Assembly (NCBI GenBank): GCA_031378845.1
Contig: JANNES010000012.1
Location: 124,001-188,000 of the forward strand
Source: JAJNPS01 sp031378845
GTDB lineage: Bacteria; Pseudomonadota; Alphaproteobacteria; Rhodobacterales; Rhodobacteraceae
DNA: 64,000 nucleotides
Direction: 5' to 3'
Positions 7,909-16,500 of the stretch are shown piece after piece. The notes under the pieces were generated by a model. The model made no database searches. It had not been told where the DNA came from and was given only the letters and a program-made list of their open reading frames with translations. Position 1 is the stretch's first letter. Each line of letters begins with the position of its first letter. Made by a program: the position numbers and the translations under genes.

Positions 7909-8969
7909 TAGCCCGTCATCTCCAGGTAGCCGCGCCCCCGATGGGTGCCGGTCACGAAAACCGGACCCTCCCAATAGGGGACGGTCGTGGCCATCCAGGC
8001 GGCATCGTTAAGCGCCGTGATGGTGACCGACAGGCGCTTGGCAGCAACGTCGATCCGCCATTCGATGGGGATGTCGCGATCCGCGACGCGCGCGGTGCGC
8101 AGGGGCGTCATAACCAGCGCGCCATCGGGCAGCACATCAACGGTTCCGTCTGGCATGATCCAGCTTGCCGCCGTAAAGTCGCCGCCGGTGTCGCGCATCC
8201 GGTAGCCCATCAGCCGGGTACCATCCTCAAGGATCAACGACAGCCAGTCCCAGCCCGTCTGACGCTCGGACAGTGGCTGCGAAGACCATTCGCGGTCCAG
8301 CCAGCCTTGGCCGATCACCGAGACGGGACCGGAAGGCAGCACGATCTGGCCGCTAACCTCATAGAAAGGCTGCGAATAGTAGTGGCTCGCCTGCCCTTCG
8401 GAGGATTTCACCGAATAGCCGTTATCGCCATGCACGACCAGCGGACCGGTCGCCTGCAAGGTCAGATCGTAGGAAAAATCGGCGCCCCGTGCGGTCAGGG
8501 CGATCTTGTTCAGCGCATCTTCGGCAGGCCCGGCCAGCGACGTCATCTCCCATTCGTCGATCCAGGCCTGAAAGGGCACCGTCGTGACGCCCGCCTGCCC
8601 GACCCCGCCGCGCGCAAGCCGTTCGGCGACATGATGCGCGGTGGCGGTGGTCAGCGCGGCATGGCCCATCCACAGCGTCGGACTTTGAAAGCCCGCACCC
8701 CCACCCGGTTTCAGCGCGGTGCGAAAGAGCGTCCATTGAATACCGTAAGGTGTGCCGTCGGGCCCCGAGAGGCTCGCGGTCAGATACCACCATTCGATGC
8801 GAAAGGCGTCATGCGCGCCGTGATCGGCGGGAAAGCCAAAGCGGGTCGCCGGGTCGGGCAGATCGAAGCCTTCGACCGCAGCGCCAAGGCCTGCAAAGCC
8901 TTGTGCGCCAACCCGCGATGCCAGCATTGCGGCAGCCGCGGCAAGAAACAGGCGTCTAGCCGCGTTCAT
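7905..8969 (-). CDS. Exported lipocalin-like AttH/CrtC-family protein
   Basis: A 354-residue protein with an N-terminal signal (MNAARRLFLAAAAAMLAS, AQG cleavage region; the first residues resemble a Tat signal weakly). The mature part has the FRIEWWYLTASL and WMGHAALTT motifs of the AttH/CrtC lipocalin-like domain, and a second repeat with GQGWLDREWSSQPL. The start is the ATG at 8967-8969, overlapping the permease gene by 14 nt. This family nearly always sits beside a FtsX-type permease and a LolD-like ATPase, as here. It is thought to be an extracytoplasmic carrier of a hydrophobic ligand; despite the CrtC name there is no reason to infer carotenoid hydration. Confidence 0.78.
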   Translation of the reverse strand: MNAARRLFLAAAAAMLASRVGAQGFAGLGAAVEGFDLPDPATRFGFPADHGAHDAFRIEWWYLTASLSGPDGTPYGIQWTLFRTALKPGGGAGFQSPTLWMGHAALTTATAHHVAERLARGGVGQAGVTTVPFQAWIDEWEMTSLAGPAEDALNKIALTARGADFSYDLTLQATGPLVVHGDNGYSVKSSEGQASHYYSQPFYEVSGQIVLPSGPVSVIGQGWLDREWSSQPLSERQTGWDWLSLILEDGTRLMGYRMRDTGGDFTAASWIMPDGTVDVLPDGALVMTPLRTARVADRDIPIEWRIDVAAKRLSVTITALNDAAWMATTVPYWEGPVFVTGTHRGRGYLEMTGY

Positions 8970-11358
8970 TGGCAAAAATCCTCAGCAAGGCCGTCGGCGG
9001 CAGGCGCATCAGCCGCAAAGCGGGCCAAAGTGCCGCAATTCCCGCTACAGGGATCGCCGTCAGTGCAAGTGCGAACCAGTCGCGCGGGAACAGCGACATC
9101 GGCAATTGCCAGCCAAAGGCCGCGACATTCACCCGCGCAACAAGCGCCCAGGCCAGCGCCAGCCCCAGCGGGATCGCAACGACCAGCGTCAGCGCGGCCA
9201 GCGCGACAATCCGCAACACTTCGATCGCCGCCAGCCGTCGGCGGGTCAGGCCCAACGCCCAAAGTGGTGCCAACTGCGGCAGGCGCATCTCGGCCAGCGT
9301 CAAAAGGCTTGCAAACAACGCCACCGTCGCCACCCCCAGCGTCAGCACGTTCAGCGCGTCGGTGACCGCAAAGGTGCGTTCAAAGACACCAAGCGAATAG
9401 GCCTTGATTTCGGCCTGCGGGACCACCGCGCCTTGCGGCAGCTGGAACCGGGCGGTCATCTCTTGGGCCAGCGCATCGGCCTTGGTTGGGGGCAGCCGCA
9501 GACCATAGCGCAGGTGCGGGGCCTCGGGAAAGCGTGCGTCAAACAGCGCCAGCGTGATCAGCGCCTGCGCCAGGGGGTTGCCATAGTCAGAATAGATGCC
9601 GCCCACCGGCAGATCCCCGCCGGGCAGCACCACGACGTCGCCAACCGCCAGACCCGTGCGGCGTGCCAGCTGTTCATTGACCAACGCGACCTTTCCGCGT
9701 GCCAGTTGGTCCCAGACGTCAGGCATTGCCGACAAAAGCGGCCAGTTGTCGCGGTAGGTTGCATGATCGGCCACACCAAAGAGATCGCCCGGCAGGCCGT
9801 TCAGGTCGCCACTGACCGACCAGATCGGCAGCACCGCATCAACGCGCGGCGTCACCCAGTCCAGAACCGCCGCCCCTTCCTCGGGGCTGCGCACATTGAG
9901 GTACAGCTCCGACGCCAGCCGCTGATCCAGCCAGCCGGTAAACGTCGTCCGAAAACTGGCCACCATCGTGCCGACGCCCACATTGCTTGCCAATGCCAAA
10001 AGCAGCGCCATCAGCGCCAGCGACAGGCCCGGCACCTGCTGCGCCGTATCGGCCCAGAACCATTGGCGGACAGGACCGCCAGCACGCCCGGCGAACCTGC
10101 CGACAACGCCCGCGACCACCCAAGGCAGGATCAGCGCCGCGCCCACCAGCAAGGCCGCGAGCAGGCCAAACGCTGCCGGCAGCCCGGAGCCGACGACCGC
10201 AAGGATCGCCGCGAGCGCCAAAAATCCGCCCCCCGCGATGCCTTGCCGCGCCAGCTGTCGCGCCGAGGCGCGCGCCCATGCGCGCGGCATCGCGGGCGCA
10301 AGCACCGGCATCCTTGCCGTCTGCCAAAGTGCCGCGCCTGCAGCCGTCAGCATACCGCCCATCGTCAGAGCCAGTGCCGCCAGCACCCAGCCGGGCCGGA
10401 GCGTCAGCGTCCCAGAGACATCCGCACCGTAAAGTCCGCGCAACGACCCCGCCACATCCGGCAACAAGGCGGCAGCAACCAGATATCCCAGCGCAACGCC
10501 CGCAGCCCCCGCCACCAGCGCCAACAGACCCAGCTCCAGCACCAGCATGACCACAATCCTGCGCAAGGGCACACCCAAGGCCCGCAGGGTCCGCATCGTG
10601 GCGCGGCGCTGTTCAAAAACCAGTCCGATCACGGCATGCGCGATGAAAAGCCCGACGACAAAAGCCAGCGCGCCAAAAGCCGTCAGGTTGAGGTGAAAGC
10701 TGTCGGTCAGCCGCGCGAGATCGCCGCCGTTTTCAGGGGCCACGCGCACCAGGTCCGGGGCAATCTGATCAAGCGGTACCAATCCCGGCGGGGCCGCAGA
10801 GTCGATCACCAGATGGCTGATCACGCCCGGCTTACCCAACAATTTCTGCACCAGAGCGATATCGCCGATCGCGGTCATCGGCGGCAGATCCTGCGTCGCG
10901 AAAAGCGGCGGCAGGTCGGCATCCTCTAGGCGTTCTGTCGTGTCGGGATTGACCAAAAGCAGACCCGCCGCTGCCAGAAAGTCGCCGATCTGCGGCCCTT
11001 TGCCGTCTGCAACAGGTGCCACCCCCGCAGGCATCGTCAGCGGATCAATTCCGATCAGTGTCAGGCCGGTTTCCGGCTGCCATCCCTCGACCACTGGCGA
11101 TACTGGCCAGCCGGCGCGGCGCAGTTCGGCAAAGCGCGCTTCGTTGATGGGTGCGCCGTCGCGGCTGACCAGCCGGTCGAACTGGTCGCGACCGAGCAGG
11201 CTTGCCGCATCCGCATAGGACGACCGGGCCTCGGCGTTGATCGCCTGCACGCCGGACCAAAGGGCCGTGGCAAGAGACAAGCCGACCAGCAACAGCACCA
11301 GCTGCAACGGACGCTTTCGCCAGTGTGACAAAAGGGTTGCCAGGACCACGCGATTCAT
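8956..11358 (-). CDS. FtsX-family ABC transporter permease (AttF/G-like)
   Basis: An 800-residue inner-membrane protein with an N-terminal transmembrane anchor (LVLLLVGLSLATALWSGV), a large extracytoplasmic MacB-like domain, and two separate FtsX-type blocks of several helices (about residues 240-420 and 670-790). This duplicated architecture is typical of lipoprotein- or lipid-release permeases rather than importers. The start overlaps the ATPase stop by 4 nt and the end overlaps the lipocalin gene by 14 nt. It is likely to couple ATP hydrolysis to release or extraction of the ligand carried by the lipocalin. Confidence 0.82.
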   Translation of the reverse strand: MNRVVLATLLSHWRKRPLQLVLLLVGLSLATALWSGVQAINAEARSSYADAASLLGRDQFDRLVSRDGAPINEARFAELRRAGWPVSPVVEGWQPETGLTLIGIDPLTMPAGVAPVADGKGPQIGDFLAAAGLLLVNPDTTERLEDADLPPLFATQDLPPMTAIGDIALVQKLLGKPGVISHLVIDSAAPPGLVPLDQIAPDLVRVAPENGGDLARLTDSFHLNLTAFGALAFVVGLFIAHAVIGLVFEQRRATMRTLRALGVPLRRIVVMLVLELGLLALVAGAAGVALGYLVAAALLPDVAGSLRGLYGADVSGTLTLRPGWVLAALALTMGGMLTAAGAALWQTARMPVLAPAMPRAWARASARQLARQGIAGGGFLALAAILAVVGSGLPAAFGLLAALLVGAALILPWVVAGVVGRFAGRAGGPVRQWFWADTAQQVPGLSLALMALLLALASNVGVGTMVASFRTTFTGWLDQRLASELYLNVRSPEEGAAVLDWVTPRVDAVLPIWSVSGDLNGLPGDLFGVADHATYRDNWPLLSAMPDVWDQLARGKVALVNEQLARRTGLAVGDVVVLPGGDLPVGGIYSDYGNPLAQALITLALFDARFPEAPHLRYGLRLPPTKADALAQEMTARFQLPQGAVVPQAEIKAYSLGVFERTFAVTDALNVLTLGVATVALFASLLTLAEMRLPQLAPLWALGLTRRRLAAIEVLRIVALAALTLVVAIPLGLALAWALVARVNVAAFGWQLPMSLFPRDWFALALTAIPVAGIAALWPALRLMRLPPTALLRIFANERG

Positions 11359-12014
11359 GCCTGCGATTGTCCCATGACAAGCCGCATCTGGCGACCGAGG
11401 CGGGCGGCTTGGCGGGGGGAATGGGTGACCAACAACAGCCCCGCCCCCGCCTCGGCCACCAGACCCAGCATCAAGGCCAGAACCGCGTCGGCATTGGCCT
11501 CGTCAAGGTTGCCGGTCGGCTCGTCGGCCAGCACAAGCGCCGGGCGCGCGGCCAGCGCCCGCGCGATGGCCACGCGCTGCTGCTGACCGCCCGACAACTC
11601 TTCGGGATAGCGCTGCAAAAGGTCCCCGAGACCCAGCGCCTTGGCCAGATGGGCATTCCAATCGGGGGCGTTGCGCCCTGCCAGCCGCGCCTGCATCGAG
11701 ATATTCGCGCCGGCATTCAGCGACGGGATCAGGTTGAACTGTTGAAAGACCAGCCCGATCCGGTCGCGCCGCAGCGCCGCCCGCTGGCTGTCGGTCATCT
11801 CGGCGACGGCAGCACCGTCCAGTCTGATGGTGCCTTGGTCAGCCACATCCAGACCCGCGGACAGGTGCAAAAGCGTGCTCTTGCCGGACCCGGATTCACC
11901 GACCAGCGCAAGGCTTTCACCCCGCTCCAGATCGAGATCAACACCACGCAGAACCGCCAGCGGCCCCTCTCGCGTGGGATAGGTTTTCGTCAGGCCCCGG
12001 ATCGTCAGCAGCAT
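11355..12014 (-). CDS. LolD-like ABC transporter ATP-binding protein
   Basis: A 219-residue ATPase of the MacB/LolD family. It has Walker A GESGSGKSTLLH, signature LSGGQQQRVAIARAL, Walker B ALVLADEPTGNLDE and the H-loop VTHSPR. The ADEPTGNLDE string is characteristic of this family. It is the first gene of the three-gene ATPase-permease-lipocalin operon. A second LolD-like gene with its own permease is at 19245-21204, so this copy probably serves the lipocalin system rather than general lipoprotein export. Confidence 0.86.
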   Translation of the reverse strand: MLLTIRGLTKTYPTREGPLAVLRGVDLDLERGESLALVGESGSGKSTLLHLSAGLDVADQGTIRLDGAAVAEMTDSQRAALRRDRIGLVFQQFNLIPSLNAGANISMQARLAGRNAPDWNAHLAKALGLGDLLQRYPEELSGGQQQRVAIARALAARPALVLADEPTGNLDEANADAVLALMLGLVAEAGAGLLLVTHSPRQAARLGRQMRLVMGQSQA

Positions 12015-12099
12015 GTCACGCTTTCATTTGTGTTTCGCAATCTAGTGTGATCCTCGCCCGAGCACAGGCGCGCAGAAGGTCGCAGTTCAACGCTGCGGT

Positions 12100-13041
12100 T
12101 CAGCCCGGCAGCGCTGGGTCGTGACGCCCCGCCGCCACGTTGCGGATCAGACCCAGTGCCCACAATGTCCTTTGATCGGCAGCGTTGCGCCGGTGGCGCA
12201 GGGCCGAGATTTCAAACCGGCGCAGCGTCAGGGGCGGGTCCGACAGCAGCAGCCCCATTCCCGGCGCATGCGCGCGTGCCAGTCTTTCGGGCAGTGTCGC
12301 GATCACGCCTGTTGCCGCCACCGCCGCAAGGGCCGGATAAAACTGCGGCACCGTCAGGACGACGCGCCGGGACAGGCCCATGCCTTCCAGCGCGGCATCG
12401 ACAATGCCACGCAGATCACCCATTGGCGAGACCAGCACGTGATCGACCTCGACATAGCGTTGCAAGGTCATGGGTCCTGCCGCCATCACGGCAGGCGAAG
12501 CGACGACAACGTAGCCCTGATCATACAACGGCTCGGCCAAAAGCTGATCGCCGGTGCTGGGAAAAAATCCCACGGCAAGGTCGATCTGGCCGCTGGCAAG
12601 GGCGTCGGGCACCTCGCGCCGGCGCAGGTTGATCACCGAGAGCTGCATCCCCGGCGCTGCCACCCGCAACATGGCCAACAGACGCGGCACTAGCGCGGCT
12701 TGTTCGGCGTCCAGCGCGGCGAGACGCAGCACGCCATTTGCGGTTGCGGGTTCGAACGGCCGCGCGCCGCCCAAGGCCTCGCGCAGGGCCGCGACGGCTG
12801 CCGCGACCGGCACCTCCAGCGCCAGGGCGACGGCAGTTGGATCCAGCCCGTGCGGGCGGCGCAGGAATAGCTCATCCCCGAAGACATCGCGCAGCCGGCG
12901 CAGCGCCTGACTGACGCCCGATTGCGTCAAACCAAGCTCACCCGCCACAGCGGTCGCCTTGCGCAGCCTGATCAGGCCCAGAAAGACCAAGAGCACGGTG
13001 AGGTCGAGCCGTCTGAGTTCATTATTTCCGATATCAGTCAT
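12100..13041 (-). CDS. LysR-family transcriptional regulator
   Basis: A 313-residue regulator. The N-terminal winged helix (residues about 9-70) includes the recognition stretch ATAVAGELGLTQSGVSQALRRLR, followed by the linker and a periplasmic-binding-like effector domain. The start codon is only 72 bp from the divergent reductase gene at 13114, the classic arrangement for a LysR protein controlling its neighbour and itself. The likely regulon is therefore the four-gene cassette to 15440. The inducer cannot be predicted; the cassette suggests an electrophile or aldehyde. Confidence 0.9.
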   Translation of the reverse strand: MTDIGNNELRRLDLTVLLVFLGLIRLRKATAVAGELGLTQSGVSQALRRLRDVFGDELFLRRPHGLDPTAVALALEVPVAAAVAALREALGGARPFEPATANGVLRLAALDAEQAALVPRLLAMLRVAAPGMQLSVINLRRREVPDALASGQIDLAVGFFPSTGDQLLAEPLYDQGYVVVASPAVMAAGPMTLQRYVEVDHVLVSPMGDLRGIVDAALEGMGLSRRVVLTVPQFYPALAAVAATGVIATLPERLARAHAPGMGLLLSDPPLTLRRFEISALRHRRNAADQRTLWALGLIRNVAAGRHDPALPG

Positions 13042-13113
13042 TAGGCATATTCGTTTTTGTTCCTATCACAACCGGCGTAACACCGGATCACCGTCGTCGC
13101 AAAGGAAACCTTG
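13042..13113. promoter_or_regulatory. Divergent LysR/cassette intergenic region
   Basis: This 72-bp spacer must hold both promoters and the LysR site. An interrupted AT-rich pair, ATA(13047 region)...TAT about 14 nt apart, is compatible with a LysR T-N11-A-type site but is not distinctive. AAAGGA at 13101-13106 is the ribosome-binding site for the gene starting at 13114. Confidence 0.35.
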
Positions 13114-13749
13114 ATGCAGATCGCGATTCTGGGGGCCGGAAATGTCGGTGCCGCACTTGCCCGGTCATGGACGCGGGCTGGTCATGACATCGTGCTTGGT
13201 CTGCGCGATGTGGCCCGGCACGCCGCGCTGATCGACGAGATTGGCGCCCGCGGGCTGTCGATGGACGAGGCCGCACTGGCGGCCGACGTCATCGTGCTGG
13301 CCCTGCCTTGGGCTGCCGCTGCCGATGCTCTTGCAAGCCTTGGCAAACTTTCGGGCAAGACCGTCATCGACGCGATGAACCCGATTGCGCGGACAACAAC
13401 CGGTCCGGGGCTGGCGCTTGGCCATACCACGTCCGGCGGCGAGATGGTCGCACGCTGGCTGCCCGGTGCGCGCGCGATCAAGACGTTGAACCAATGCGGC
13501 GCAGAGGTCATGGCCGGCAACCGCGCCATGGCGCATCGGCCTGTAATGTTCATGGCGGGCGACGATGCGCAGGCCAAGGCAGCCGTCGCATTGCTGCTGC
13601 AAGATCTTGGTTTTGAGCCGCTCGACGCGGGCGACCTGACCAAAGCGCGCCTGCTGGAGCCGATGGCGATGGTCTGGATCAACCAGGCGTTGATGCGCGG
13701 CAAGGGGCGCGACTGGGCCTTTGCCGCCATTCCCAACCCGAAAGGATAG
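13114..13749 (+). CDS. NADPH-binding reductase of the F420-dependent NADP oxidoreductase-like family
   Basis: A 211-residue Rossmann protein starting MQIAILGAGNVGAALARSW, the GxGxxG dinucleotide motif with the extra Ala typical of NADPH binding. The NADP_oxidoreductase_F420 domain continues with DVIVLALPW, VIDAMNP and IKTLNQCGAEVMA. The ATG at 13114 follows AAAGGA at 7 nt; the TTG three bases earlier was not chosen. It is the first gene of the LysR-controlled cassette. A paralogue lies at 21928-22611. In most organisms carrying this family without F420, the substrate is unknown; a reductase acting on a small electrophile is an inference. Confidence 0.75.
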   Translation: MQIAILGAGNVGAALARSWTRAGHDIVLGLRDVARHAALIDEIGARGLSMDEAALAADVIVLALPWAAAADALASLGKLSGKTVIDAMNPIARTTTGPGLALGHTTSGGEMVARWLPGARAIKTLNQCGAEVMAGNRAMAHRPVMFMAGDDAQAKAAVALLLQDLGFEPLDAGDLTKARLLEPMAMVWINQALMRGKGRDWAFAAIPNPKG

Positions 13750-13752
13750 ACG

Positions 13753-14124
13753 ATGCCCGATCTTCTGACCGGCCAATGCCATTGCGGCAAGGTCCACTTC
13801 ACCCTGCCCCCGTCCGCCACCGGGGTGCTCGCCTGTCATTGCGAGGATTGCTGCAAGATGCATGGCAACTACAACGCCTTCCTCGCCGCTTCTATCGCCG
13901 ATGTCGCGCTGACCGGCGATCTGGTCTGGTACCAGTCCAGCGCCACGTCACGCCGCGCCTTTTGCAGCACTTGTGGCGCACGCGTGCTGAAAGAAGTCAC
14001 CGCCGCCGGGCGTTGGCTGATGTCGGCCGGGCTGATCGACGGACCCACCGGCAAACACCTTATCAAGAACCTCTGGGAACGCTCAAAAGGCGACTGGTAC
14101 GCGCTGCCCGTGGTGCCCGCATGA
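13753..14124 (+). CDS. GFA (glutathione-dependent formaldehyde-activating)/CENP-V domain protein
   Basis: A 123-residue zinc protein of the GFA family. The Zn ligands are visible as GQCHCGKV (residues 8-15), LACHCEDCCKMHG and FCSTCGARV, giving the family's CxC, CxxC and CxxC pattern. The founding member accelerates formation of S-hydroxymethylglutathione from formaldehyde and glutathione, but many relatives have unproven function. It starts 3 bp after the reductase stop and its own stop overlaps the next start (ATGA), so it lies inside the same operon. Confidence 0.85.
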   Translation: MPDLLTGQCHCGKVHFTLPPSATGVLACHCEDCCKMHGNYNAFLAASIADVALTGDLVWYQSSATSRRAFCSTCGARVLKEVTAAGRWLMSAGLIDGPTGKHLIKNLWERSKGDWYALPVVPA

Positions 14125-14678
14125 CCAGCCAGCAACCCGTTACGGTCACCGTCCGACGCCGCGTCAAGCCCGGAGCGGATCAAGCTTACCGGGCCTGGCT
14201 TGACCGGCTGACCACGGCCGCGCACGGCCTGCCCGGCTATCTGGGGGCGGAGTTTCATCCCCCCGTGCCGGGCAGCCGCATCTATACGTCGGTCTTTCGC
14301 TTTGCCAGCCTGGCCGAGCTGGAGACGTTCGAGCGCTCGCCCCTGCGCGCCAAAGCGCTGGAAGAGGTCGCCACTTTGGTCGATGGCGACGCGGTCTGGG
14401 ACCGCATGACCGGTCTGGAATTCTGGTTCGAACCACCGCACGGCACCCGCGTGCCGCAACCCTCGCCGCACCGGATGGCATTGTTGCTGATCGCGGTGGT
14501 CTTTGTTCTGGTGCTGGCGCTGAACCTGATCCTCGGGCCGCTGATGACCGGCTGGTCCCTGCCCTTGCGCATTTTTGTGACGGTTACGCTCCAGGTGATC
14601 TTGATGACCTACGTGATCATGCCTCGCCTTACCCGAGCGCTTGCACGCTGGATCTATCCCCCGAAAAATGCCCGCTAG
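14121..14678 (+). CDS. ABM-domain (antibiotic biosynthesis monooxygenase-like) membrane protein
   Basis: A 185-residue protein. Residues 1-100 form a ferredoxin-like ABM domain (VTVTVRRRVKPGADQAYRAW at the start, LPGYLGAEFHPP, FEFW-type end). The C-terminal third has two hydrophobic helices (MALLLIAVVFVLVLALNLIL and LRIFVTVTLQVILMTYVIM). The start ATG is inside the GFA stop (ATGA). This ABM-plus-two-helix architecture is widespread and uncharacterised. Membership in the LysR cassette suggests it binds or modifies a small toxic compound at the membrane; this is inference. Confidence 0.75.
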   Translation: MTSQQPVTVTVRRRVKPGADQAYRAWLDRLTTAAHGLPGYLGAEFHPPVPGSRIYTSVFRFASLAELETFERSPLRAKALEEVATLVDGDAVWDRMTGLEFWFEPPHGTRVPQPSPHRMALLLIAVVFVLVLALNLILGPLMTGWSLPLRIFVTVTLQVILMTYVIMPRLTRALARWIYPPKNAR

Positions 14679-14702
14679 CCCCCCCCATTAAAGGAAAACA
14701 CC

Positions 14703-15440
14703 ATGTCCGCTGCAAACGACCTTCACACCGCGAAATGCGTCTTGATCATCGCAGCCAATCCCGGCACTTCGCCCGTCACAGGCTGGCCCATCGGCTTTTG
14801 GTGGGCGGAACTCACCCATCCCTACTGGGCCTTTACCGAAGTGGGCTACACCGCCGATATCGTCAGCCCCAAAGGGGGCGATCTGGCCACGGACGGCTAT
14901 TCTGACCCCGAGGATGCATCAGGCTATTCCGCCTATGACATCCTTTCGCTTGGCTTCAAGCATTCGGCGACCCATGCCGCGATGCTGAAAGGCGCCAAGT
15001 CGCTCGCCGAGGTTGACCTTGCCGCCTACGACGCGATCTTTTTGGCGGGCGGCCAGTCGCCGATGGTCACGATGATCGACGATACCAACCTGCACGCCTT
15101 TGTCGCCCGCGCCTATGAGGCGGGCAAAGTGGTGGCTGTGGTCTGCCACGGCACCTGCATCTTGCTGAAAACCAGGCTGTCGGACGGCAGCCTCCTCGTC
15201 GCGGGCAAAACCTGGACCGGCTTTGCTGACAGCGAAGAGGATTTTGCCGAAAGCTTTGTCGGCAAGCGCATCCAGCCGTTCCGCATCGAGGAAGAGGCGC
15301 GCAAGATTGCAGGCACCAACTTTGTCGTGCAGTCGCGGTTCAAGGCCTTTGCGGTGCGCGATGGCAACCTGATCACCGGACAGCAGCAGTTTTCGGGCGC
15401 TGCGGCGGCGGAACTGATGATCGAGGCGCTGGGGCGCTGA
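14703..15440 (+). CDS. DJ-1/PfpI-family protein (Hsp31/glyoxalase III-like)
   Basis: A 245-residue class I glutamine amidotransferase-like protein of the Hsp31/DJ-1 group. The nucleophile elbow is VVCHGTCIL with Cys after the strand VVAVV; an upstream acidic residue (YDAIFLAGGQSP) fits the usual Glu/Asp support. The start follows AAAGGAAAACACC, a good ribosome-binding site. Related proteins act as chaperones or cofactor-free glyoxalases (methylglyoxal to lactate). Last gene of the cassette; with the GFA gene it supports an aldehyde-detoxification theme. Exact activity is open. Confidence 0.8.
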   Translation: MSAANDLHTAKCVLIIAANPGTSPVTGWPIGFWWAELTHPYWAFTEVGYTADIVSPKGGDLATDGYSDPEDASGYSAYDILSLGFKHSATHAAMLKGAKSLAEVDLAAYDAIFLAGGQSPMVTMIDDTNLHAFVARAYEAGKVVAVVCHGTCILLKTRLSDGSLLVAGKTWTGFADSEEDFAESFVGKRIQPFRIEEEARKIAGTNFVVQSRFKAFAVRDGNLITGQQQFSGAAAAELMIEALGR

Positions 15441-15445
15441 CGGCC

Positions 15446-15476
15446 GAGGCCCGCGCGCCTTTTGGTGCGCGGCCTC
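15446..15476. terminator. Bidirectional hairpin between DJ-1 gene and tdh
   Basis: GAGGCC-(C)-GCGC pairs with GCGC-GGCCTC with one bulged base; the loop contains TTTT. It lies between convergent stops at 15440 and 15475, so it can end both transcripts. There is no long T-run after the stem. Confidence 0.5.
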
Positions 15477-16500
15477 AGGTCCAGTCAAGCACGACCTTGC
15501 CCGATTGACCTGACCGCATCGTCTGAAACCCGGTCTCGAAATCGGCCATCTTGAAGCGGTGGGTGATCACGCGGCGCACATCCAGCCCGTTCTCCAGCAT
15601 CGCGATCATCTTGTACCAGGTCTCGAAAATCTCGCGGCCATAAACGCCCTTGATGGTGATCGCCTTGAAGACGATGCGGCTCCAGTCCACGGGGCTTTTG
15701 CCCGGCGGGATGCCCAGCATGGCAATGCGGCCCCCCATCACCATCGCCTCGATCATCTGGTCAAGGGCCTGCTGGTTGCCCGACATCTCCATGCCGACGT
15801 CAAAGCCTTCGTGCATCTTCAGGCGGGCCATGACCTCGCGCAGGTCTTCCTTGGCGACGTTGACTGGGGTGACATCGGCGACCTCTGCCGCAAGGGCAAG
15901 GCGCGCCGGGTTCACATCGGTGATAACCACATGCCGGGCCCCGACATGGCGTGCCACGGCACCTGCCATGATCCCGATGGGACCGGCCCCGGTGATCAGC
16001 ACATCCTCACCGATCAGATCAAAGCTGAGCGCGGTGTGAACGGCATTGCCCAAGGGATCAAGGATCGCGCCGATCTCGTCATCGATCGCATCGGGCAAGG
16101 GCACGACGTTAAACGCAGGCAGCCGCAGGAATTCGGCAAAGGCACCGGGCTCATTGACCCCGATACCGCGCGTGGCGGGGTCAAGGTGGAATTTTCCCGC
16201 GCGGGACTGGCGACTGAGCTTGCCGATCAGATGCCCTTCGCCTGAGCAGCGCTGGCCAATCGACAGACCGTCCACCAACGCACCCTTGGCCACGATTTCA
16301 CCGGCAAATTCGTGCCCTGTGACAAGGCCGACGGGAACGGTGCGCGCGGCCCAGTCGTCCCAGTTCCATATGTGAATGTCAGTTCCACAAATGCCTGTCT
16401 TGTGGACCTTGATCAGAACATCTTCAGGCCCGATCTCGGGAACGGGACGATCTTCTTGCCACAGCCCCACTTGTGCCTTGGACTTGACGAGCACCTTCAT
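15475..16500 (-). CDS. tdh: L-threonine 3-dehydrogenase, without the structural zinc cysteines
   Basis: A 341-residue zinc MDR enzyme that oxidises L-threonine to 2-amino-3-ketobutyrate with NAD+, which Kbl then cleaves. The catalytic zinc site is intact: CGTDIHIW (Cys near residue 38) and GHEFAGE (His-Glu near 63-64). NAD-binding is seen in VLITGAGPIGIMAG. The structural-zinc lobe is unusual: after GEGHLI the sequence is GKLSRQSRAGKFHLDPAT, with Gly, Ser, Ser and Asp where the enteric enzyme has four Cys. Overlaps kbl by 4 nt, confirming the kbl-tdh operon. Confidence 0.92.
   Translation of the reverse strand: MKVLVKSKAQVGLWQEDRPVPEIGPEDVLIKVHKTGICGTDIHIWNWDDWAARTVPVGLVTGHEFAGEIVAKGALVDGLSIGQRCSGEGHLIGKLSRQSRAGKFHLDPATRGIGVNEPGAFAEFLRLPAFNVVPLPDAIDDEIGAILDPLGNAVHTALSFDLIGEDVLITGAGPIGIMAGAVARHVGARHVVITDVNPARLALAAEVADVTPVNVAKEDLREVMARLKMHEGFDVGMEMSGNQQALDQMIEAMVMGGRIAMLGIPPGKSPVDWSRIVFKAITIKGVYGREIFETWYKMIAMLENGLDVRRVITHRFKMADFETGFQTMRSGQSGKVVLDWT

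Noticed and set aside
7674..10929. Long plus-strand open frames of 563 and 607 codons
   Set aside because: They lie antisense to the lipocalin and FtsX-permease genes, have strongly biased composition (Arg, Gln, Pro) and no domain; high GC makes such shadow frames common.
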